From NCBI GenBank assembly GCA_019828595.1, contig JAHQRK010000021.1, forward strand, positions 434,001-498,000: DNA of 64,000 nucleotides, given 5' to 3'. Every line of letters starts with the position of its first letter. Within the stretch, counting starts at the first letter, position 1. The position numbers and the translations under genes were made by a program. Shown here piece by piece: positions 56,501-64,000 of the stretch. This DNA is from Aphanomyces cochlioides (taxonomy: Eukaryota; Oomycota; Saprolegniomycetes; Saprolegniales; Verrucalvaceae). Under the pieces are notes generated by a model, which was not told the origin of the DNA, did no database searches, and saw nothing but the letters and a program-made list of their open reading frames with translations.

Positions 56501-59500
56501 ATTTAATTATCTAAGAAGTGATTGGCTCCATCACCAGAAATACAACTTCGGTGTGATTTTGTAAATAACATGGCAGTGTCGGTGAAACATCACACTCACT
56601 GTCACACCACTACACGATTGGCTAAAACTCTGCATTGCACAGTGTCAACAACACAGAGTCCACGACAAGACGGAGTTCACGTTGACAACATGGCCAGTCG
56701 AGTTTGGCCACAGACGCATTAACATTATGTTTAAGCCTCTCATACTTATTTCTAAATCGCAACAATTGATTGCAAAGTGCACCACATATACTGTTGTTTT
56801 GTTCGACGCTATGAGTCGCGTACATTGAATAGAATTATCACAAAACTACCAGACGTAACCTCAGTTTGATCTCCGATGTGCGTGAGTATGTGAAATCGCT
56901 TTAGTTTTCGACAAAAACAACGACCTACTTGTCTTTTGACCGGTGCTTGGACGTAAGATATCTGTACACAGAACACAAATTCGCCTCAATCTACCAAATC
57001 CAAATGATGGGCAGTAGTTATGATTAGATACAAGACATATTTAAGTCTATAATACAATGGAAGTGACTACGTTTCAGGTGCAAAGCATATTTTTCGATAA
57101 TAAACCGGACTCGACGGGTGTTCATGTGCCCGGCTTTTCAATGTTCTCACATTGAAAGTGCATCGACACAAGCACAAGAGGACAAAGGACTATGTATTCA
57201 TTCACGACCTTATTTAGATAGCTTTCAGTTAAATATGAATGTCCAGTCAAAGCAGAGTCACCTCTGCATCTAACAAGCCGATAAACGACTTGATTGACCG
57301 TGGCAGGAAAAGATATTGTCGGGCAGGTGTGATTTTTGGTGTGATTTCAGGTGTGATTTGGCACCTGATTGGCCAGTTTTAGCACACTCTGGATCACACT
57401 GCCAGTGTGATTTGCATCACGATAAAATTCCGAAATATAGCACTGAACAGTATTTTTATCCAATCAATGTTTTTGCTGATTTAATTATCTAAGAAGTGAT
57501 TGGCTCCATCACCAGAAATACAACTTCGGTGTGATTTTGTAAATAACATGGCAGTGTCGGTGAAACATCACACTCACTGTCACACCACTACACGATTGGC
57601 TAAAACTCTGCATTGCACAGTGTCAACAACACAGAGTCCACGACAAGACGGAGTTCACGTTGACAACATGGCCAGTCGAGTTTGGCCACAGACGCATTAA
57701 CATTATGTTTAAGCCTCTCATACTTATTTCTAAATCGCAACAATTGATTGCAAAGTGCACCACATATACTGTTGTTTTGTTCGACGCTATGAGTCGCGTA
57801 CATTGAATAGAATTATCACAAAACTACCAGACGTAACCTCAGTTTGATCTCCGATGTGCGTGAGTATGTGAAATCGCTTTAGTTTTCGACAAAAACAACG
57901 ACCTACTTGTCTTTTGACCGGTGCTTGGACGTAAGATATCTGTACACAGAACACAAATTCGCCTCAATCTACCAAATCCAAATGATGGGCAGTAGTTATG
58001 ATTAGATACAAGACATATTTAAGTCTATAATACAATGGAAGTGACTACGTTTCAGGTGCAAAGCATATTTTTCGATAATAAACCGGACTCGACGGGTGTT
58101 CATGTGCCCGGCTTTTCAATGTTCTCACATTGAAAGTGCATCGACACAAGCACAAGAGGACAAAGGACTATGTATTCATTCACGACCTTATTTAGATAGC
58201 TTTCAGTTAAATATGAATGTCCAGTCAAAGCAGAGTCACCTCTGCATCTAACAAGCCGATAAACGACTTGATTGACCGTGGCAGGAAAAGATATTGTCGG
58301 GCAGGTGTGATTTTTGGTGTGATTTCAGGTGTGATTTGGCACCTGATTGGCCAGTTTTAGCACACTCTGGATCACACTGCCAGTGTGATTTGCATCACGA
58401 TAAAATTCCGAAATATAGCACTGAACAGTATTTTTATCCAATCAATGTTTTTGCTGATTTAATTATCTAAGAAGTGATTGGCTCCATCACCAGAAATACA
58501 ACTTCGGTGTGATTTTGTAAATAACATGGCAGTGTCGGTGAAACATCACACTCACTGTCACACCACTACACGATTGGCTAAAATTCTGCATTGCACAGTG
58601 TCAACAACACAGAGTCCACGACAAGACGGAGTTCACGTTGACAACATGGCCAGTCGAGTTTGGCCACAGACGCATTAACATTATGTTTAAGCCTCTCATA
58701 CTTATTTCTAAATCGCAACAATTGATTGCAAAGTGCACCACATATACTGTTGTTTTGTTCGACGCTATGAGTCGCGTACATTGAATAGAATTATCACAAA
58801 ACTACCAGACGTAACCTCAGTTTGATCTCCGATGTGCGTGAGTATGTGAAATCGCTTTAGTTTTCGACAAAAACAACGACCTACTTGTCTTTTGACCGGT
58901 GCTTGGACGTAAGATATCTGTACACAGAACACAAATTCGCCTCAATCTACCAAATCCAAATGATGGGCAGTAGTTATGATTAGATACAAGACATATTTAA
59001 GTCTATAATACAATGGAAGTGACTACGTTTCAGGTGCAAAGCATATTTTTCGATAATAAACCGGACTCGACGGGTGTTCATGTGCCCGGCTTTTCAATGT
59101 TCTCACATTGAAAGTGCATCGACACAAGCACAAGAGGACAAAGGACTATGTATTCATTCACGACCTTATTTAGATAGCTTTCAGTTAAATATGAATGTCC
59201 AGTCAAAGCAGAGTCACCTCTGCATCTAACAAGCCGATAAACGACTTGATTGACCGTGGCAGGAAAAGATATTGTCGGGCAGGTGTGATTTTTGGTGTGA
59301 TTTCAGGTGTGATTTGGCACCTGATTGGCCAGTTTTAGCACACTCTGGATCACACTGCCAGTGTGATTTGCATCACGATAAAATTCCGAAATATAGCACT
59401 GAACAGTATTTTTATCCAATCAATGTTTTTGCTGATTTAATTATCTAAGAAGTGATTGGCTCCATCACCAGAAATACAACTTCGGTGTGATTTTGTAAAT

Positions 59501-62439
59501 AACATGGCAGTGTCGGTGAAACATCACACTCACTGTCACACCACTACACGATTGGCTAAAACTCTGCATTGCACAGTGTCAACAACACAGAGTCCACGAC
59601 AAGACGGAGTTCACGTTGACAACATGGCCAGTCGAGTTTGGCCACAGACGCATTAACATTATGTTTAAGCCTCTCATACTTATTTCTAAATCGCAACAAT
59701 TGATTGCAAAGTGCACCACATATACTGTTGTTTTGTTCGACGCTATGAGTCGCGTACATTGAATAGAATTATCACAAAACTACCAGACGTAACCTCAGTT
59801 TGATCTCCGATGTGCGTGAGTATGTGAAATCGCTTTAGTTTTCGACAAAAACAACGACCTACTTGTCTTTTGACCGGTGCTTGGACGTAAGATATCTGTA
59901 CACAGAACACAAATTCGCCTCAATCTACCAAATCCAAATGATGGGCAGTAGTTATGATTAGATACAAGACATATTTAAGTCTATAATACAATGGAAGTGA
60001 CTACGTTTCAGGTGCAAAGCATATTTTTCGATAATAAACCGGACTCGACGGGTGTTCATGTGCCCGGCTTTTCAATGTTCTCACATTGAAAGTGCATCGA
60101 CACAAGCACAAGAGGACAAAGGACTATGTATTCATTCACGACCTTATTTAGATAGCTTTCAGTTAAATATGAATGTCCAGTCAAAGCAGAGTCACCTCTG
60201 CATCTAACAAGCCGATAAACGACTTGATTGACCGTGGCAGGAAAAGATATTGTCGGGCAGGTGTGATTTTTGGTGTGATTTCAGGTGTGATTTGGCACCT
60301 GATTGGCCAGTTTTAGCACACTCTGGATCACACTGCCAGTGTGATTTGCATCACGATAAAATTCCGAAATATAGCACTGAACAGTATTTTTATCCAATCA
60401 ATGTTTTTGCTGATTTAATTATCTAAGAAGTGATTGGCTCCATCACCAGAAATACAACTTCGGTGTGATTTTGTAAATAACATGGCAGTGTCGGTGAAAC
60501 ATCACACTCACTGTCACACCACTACACGATTGGCTAAAACTCTGCATTGCACAGTGTCAACAACACAGAGTCCACGACAAGACGGAGTTCACGTTGACAA
60601 CATGGCCAGTCGAGTTTGGCCACAGACGCATTAACATTATGTTTAAGCCTCTCATACTTATTTCTAAATCGCAACAATTGATTGCAAAGTGCACCACATA
60701 TACTGTTGTTTTGTTCGACGCTATGAGTCGCGTACATTGAATAGAATTATCACAAAACTACCAGACGTAACCTCAGTTTGATCTCCGATGTGCGTGAGTA
60801 TGTGAAATCGCTTTAGTTTTCGACAAAAACAACGACCTACTTGTCTTTTGACCGGTGCTTGGACGTAAGATATCTGTACACAGAACACAAATTCGCCTCA
60901 ATCTACCAAATCCAAATGATGGGCAGTAGTTATGATTAGATACAAGACATATTTAAGTCTATAATACAATGGAAGTGACTACGTTTCAGGTGCAAAGCAT
61001 ATTTTTCGATAATAAACCGGACTCGACGGGTGTTCATGTGCCCGGCTTTTCAATGTTCTCACATTGAAAGTGCATCGACACAAGCACAAGAGGACAAAGG
61101 ACTATGTATTCATTCACGACCTTATTTAGATAGCTTTCAGTTAAATATGAATGTCCAGTCAAAGCAGAGTCACCTCTGCATCTAACAAGCCGATAAACGA
61201 CTTGATTGACCGTGGCAGGAAAAGATATTGTCGGGCAGGTGTGATTTTTGGTGTGATTTCAGGTGTGATTTGGCACCTGATTGGCCAGTTTTAGCACACT
61301 CTGGATCACACTGCCAGTGTGATTTGCATCACGATAAAATTCCGAAATATAGCACTGAACAGTATTTTTATCCAATCAATGTTTTTGCTGATTTAATTAT
61401 CTAAGAAGTGATTGGCTCCATCACCAGAAATACAACTTCGGTGTGATTTTGTAAATAACATGGCAGTGTCGGTGAAACATCACACTCACTGTCACACCAC
61501 TACACGATTGGCTAAAACTCTGCATTGCACAGTGTCAACAACACAGAGTCCACGACAAGACGGAGTTCACGTTGACAACATGGCCAGTCGAGTTTGGCCA
61601 CAGACGCATTAACATTATGTTTAAGCCTCTCATACTTATTTCTAAATCGCAACAATTGATTGCAAAGTGCACCACATATACTGTTGTTTTGTTCGACGCT
61701 ATGAGTCGCGTACATTGAATAGAATTATCACAAAACTACCAGACGTAACCTCAGTTTGATCTCCGATGTGCGTGAGTATGTGAAATCGCTTTAGTTTTCG
61801 ACAAAAACAACGACCTACTTGTCTTTTGACCGGTGCTTGGACGTAAGATATCTGTACACAGAACACAAATTCGCCTCAATCTACCAAATCCAAATGATGG
61901 GCAGTAGTTATGATTAGATACAAGACATATTTAAGTCTATAATACAATGGAAGTGACTACGTTTCAGGTGCAAAGCATATTTTTCGATAATAAACCGGAC
62001 TCGACGGGTGTTCATGTGCCCGGCTTTTCAATGTTCTCACATTGAAAGTGCATCGACACAAGCACAAGAGGACAAAGGACTATGTATTCATTCACGACCT
62101 TATTTAGATAGCTTTCAGTTAAATATGAATGTCCAGTCAAAGCAGAGTCACCTCTGCATCTAACAAGCCGATAAACGACTTGATTGACCGTGGCAGGAAA
62201 AGATATTGTCGGGCAGGTGTGATTTTTGGTGTGATTTCAGGTGTGATTTGGCACCTGATTGGCCAGTTTTAGCACACTCTGGATCACACTGCCAGTGTGA
62301 TTTGCATCACGATAAAATTCCGAAATATAGCACTGAACAGTATTTTTATCCAATCAATGTTTTTGCTGATTTAATTATCTAAGAAGTGATTGACTCCATC
62401 ACCAGAAATACAACTTCGGTGTGATTTTGTAAATAACAT

Positions 62440-62929
62440 AAAAATTCCGACACACAATTGATTCCGACAAAATTCCGACATCCGCAAAAGGGGAATGTAA
62501 CCGGAATGTTTACGTTTTGCAGTTTTGTCGTAAACAACATCGAATGATTTGATTTTATTATACTAGCCAATCACGATTCAAACAAGTGTCATTTCCCAAT
62601 TTGCTCGCGACCACTCGTGGGGTGAGTTAGCAGTGCGTGGCGGCGCACGAAGACTGGGTGAGGGGAGGGCCATCCGGAGCTTGGCTGGTAGCGCCACCTG
62701 GAACCTGCGTACCTGGTGTGCCACGAAAACAGACGAGCAAAGGGTCCCCTGAGAACCTTTAGCGCCTGGGGTTTGGATGTGTCGCCGGACTGTGACGTCA
62801 CGCATTGCCAACTAGCTCTATAGATGTCTCAATCAAGGACACGCTGACGTAACAAGTACGAGCCGTCAATTTTTTTCGTCCACTAATACACATAAACTCA
62901 TAGGACCATCATGACACGAATAAGTTTTG
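62440..62929. other. Right flank of the array
   Basis: Begins with three ATTCCGACA-like words (62443-62480). A GC-richer block at 62620-62810 has open frames on the minus strand without domains. No gene supported. Confidence 0.4.
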
Positions 62930-63453
62930 CCGCCTCCTTGTCTCGCCGCCGCTGTTCTCGCCGCCTCCTTGCCGTGCCGCCGCTTGGTCTCGCCACCGCT
63001 TGGTCTCGCCGCCGCTTAGTCTTGCCGCCTCCTTGTCGTGCCGCCGCTTGGTCTCGCCGCCTCCTTGTCGCGCTGCCGCTTGGTCTCGCCGCCGCTTAGT
63101 CTTGCTGGCTCTTTGTTTTGCAGCCGCTAGGTCTCGACGCCCAAATGTCAAGCCGTCGCTTCGTTGTGCCGCCGCCTTATCTTGCCGCCGCTTAGTCTTG
63201 CCGCGGCTTAGTCTTGCTGGCTCTGTTTAGCCGCGCTAATGTCAAGCCGCCGCTTGGTTGTGCCGCCTCCTTGTCATGCCACTGGCTTGTCCATTGCTTG
63301 ATCTCGCCGCCTCCTTGTCTCACCGCCCCAATGTCTCGCCGCCCCATAACACGCCGCCGCCTTGTCTCGCTGCTGCTTAGTATCACCGCCTTCTTGTCTC
63401 ACCGCCGCTTAGTATCACCGCCTCCTTGTCTCGCCGCCGCCTTGTCTTGCTGC
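62930..63453. repeat. 16-bp minisatellite, about 33 degenerate copies
   Basis: Consensus CGCTTGGTCTCGCCGC, alternating with CTCCTTGTCTCGCCGC. Some units are shortened or changed near 63225-63300. Because 16 is not a multiple of 3, all frames read the same repeats, so the Arg/Ser/Ala-rich open frames on both strands here are artefacts. Confidence 0.9.
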
Positions 63454-63639
63454 GTTTGTCGGTGACGCTCATTTCAGGAGAAAGGAAGCGGTTAGATCGA
63501 CGCGTCATTGCCGTGTTTATGTACTATAATTAAATGAACGTATTTTTATTAATATTCTCGTTCCAATACTCAACATCATATAGAAAAGAGCAAACAGGTT
63601 TCATTTTGCAATTTTAATATTGACGTTCATCTTGTGGTC

Positions 63640-63792
63640 ATGGTGAAGACGGCGGCTGGCACTAGTTCGTCACCCTGCGAGGGCTTTTTAGCGCAAGCAA
63701 GCCTCATCGAGGATCAAAGTGATGACATCAAAACCGGAGAAGAGTTGTTTGTAGCTTACGGCCATGGATATAGAATTGGAAAGAAGTCTTAA
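63640..63792 (+). pseudogene. Possible SET-domain C-terminal fragment
   Basis: 50 codons from ATG 63640 to TAA. The segment DDIKTGEELFVAYGHGYRI matches the C-terminal SET pattern (I-x-x-G-E-E-L-x-x-x-Y-G-x-x-Y), although the usual Asp before Tyr-Gly is Ala here. The N-terminal SET parts and the N-H-S-C motif are absent. It may be a relic or the last exon of a gene whose other exons are not recognisable. Confidence 0.35.
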
Positions 63793-63848
63793 CATTTGAT
63801 AATACACAAAATGTATGTGTCGTTATTTTAATCGTATTTGTGAAGACA

Positions 63849-64000
63849 GTTGAGTTGGCAATTTCATATGCGATAGGAAAGGTGAGTTGACATTTTGAAT
63901 CGCGATAAAAAAGGTGAGAAGACCTATAGTATTTCGAAGATAATTGAGTTGGCATAGTTACTTGCGATAGGAAAGGTGAGTTGGCATTTTCAATCGCGAT
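63849..64000. repeat. Start of a 94-bp tandem repeat, runs off the window
   Basis: The word GCGATAGGAAAGGTGAGTT recurs at 63870 and 63964, with GAGTTGGCA before it and AATCGCGAT after it in both copies. Period 94 bp, about one and a half copies visible. Confidence 0.7.

Larger units (their letters stand above)
29185..62439. repeat. Tandem array of 34 copies of a 978-bp unit
   Basis: Units start (at CAT of CATGGCAGTG) at 29185, 30163, 31141, 32118, 33099, 34076, 35054 and 36031, and then every 978 bp to 61459. The array ends at the CAT of 62437-62439, so it spans exactly 34 units. Most are 978 bp; four depart: unit 3 (977, one C lost), unit 4 (981, three bases gained), unit 5 (977, same C lost) and unit 7 (977, one G lost). 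Copies differ at only a few positions. Each unit contains GTGTGATTT iterons, a 19-nt palindrome, short hairpins, and two small overlapping frames (66 codons plus, 67 codons minus) that I regard as non-coding. No tRNA, rRNA or snRNA was recognised. It resembles a satellite, but with an unusually long and complex unit. Confidence 0.98.

Noticed and set aside
29238..61715. Repeated 66- and 67-codon frames as a tandem gene family
   Set aside because: They overlap on opposite strands, lack domains, and one crosses the repeat boundary; conservation is explained by near-identical DNA.
29185..62439. CRISPR array
   Set aside because: The unit is 978 bp with no short repeat and unique spacer structure, and the organism is eukaryotic.
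62911..63465. Arg/Ser/Ala-rich protein genes on both strands
   Set aside because: They are readings of a 16-bp minisatellite, which is open in every frame.

Overview
The window looks like nuclear DNA of an oomycete, most plausibly Saprolegniales (Aphanomyces-like). Evidence: very short GT-AG introns (36 to 71 nt), tightly packed convergent genes, ABCC-type transporters and small PX-like proteins in families, a Crypton tyrosine-recombinase element of the kind known from oomycetes, and no bacterial-style operons or ribosome binding sites. The genus is an inference.

Layout. 1-3.4 kb: a transposase-like fragment, then a decayed Crypton whose seven-exon recombinase gene can be followed on the minus strand. 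4.07-4.47 kb: a small two-exon glycine-zipper gene. 5.3-19.7 kb: a two-gene unit (PX-like protein followed by ABCC transporter) present twice in tandem. In the first unit the ABC gene is a recent pseudogene and a Tc1/mariner element (7143-8673) sits between the two genes; in the second unit both genes are intact. Two more PX-like genes follow (19.75-20.2 kb minus, 20.99-21.4 kb plus). 21.4-23.6 kb: a PH-domain protein with a likely N-myristoylation site. 24.3-25.36 kb: a CCCH zinc finger plus FG-repeat protein, a NUP42-type nucleoporin. 25.37-26.15 kb: a second protein with an N-myristoylation-like start. 26.2-27.7 kb: relics including a hAT transposase C-terminus. 27.7-29.17 kb: an apparently complete pogo/Tigger element.

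29185-62439 (52 percent of the window) is one uninterrupted tandem array of exactly 34 copies of a 978-bp unit, nearly identical to each other, starting and ending in the same phase. Each unit holds three adjacent 12-bp iterons plus further direct and inverted copies of the same GTGTGATTT core. I see no known gene in the unit. The array is the most unusual object in the window. 62.4-64 kb: flanking DNA with a 16-bp minisatellite, a possible SET-domain relic and the start of another tandem repeat.

Gene relations. The repeated co-location of PX-like and ABCC genes suggests they duplicated as a block, possibly functioning together at membranes. Three convergent gene pairs end only 11 to 17 bp apart. 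A CCGGATAAA/TTTATCCGG-type motif recurs upstream of the intact ABC gene and the nucleoporin gene, and in part near others. No computation or database search was run; all family names rest on motifs read by eye.
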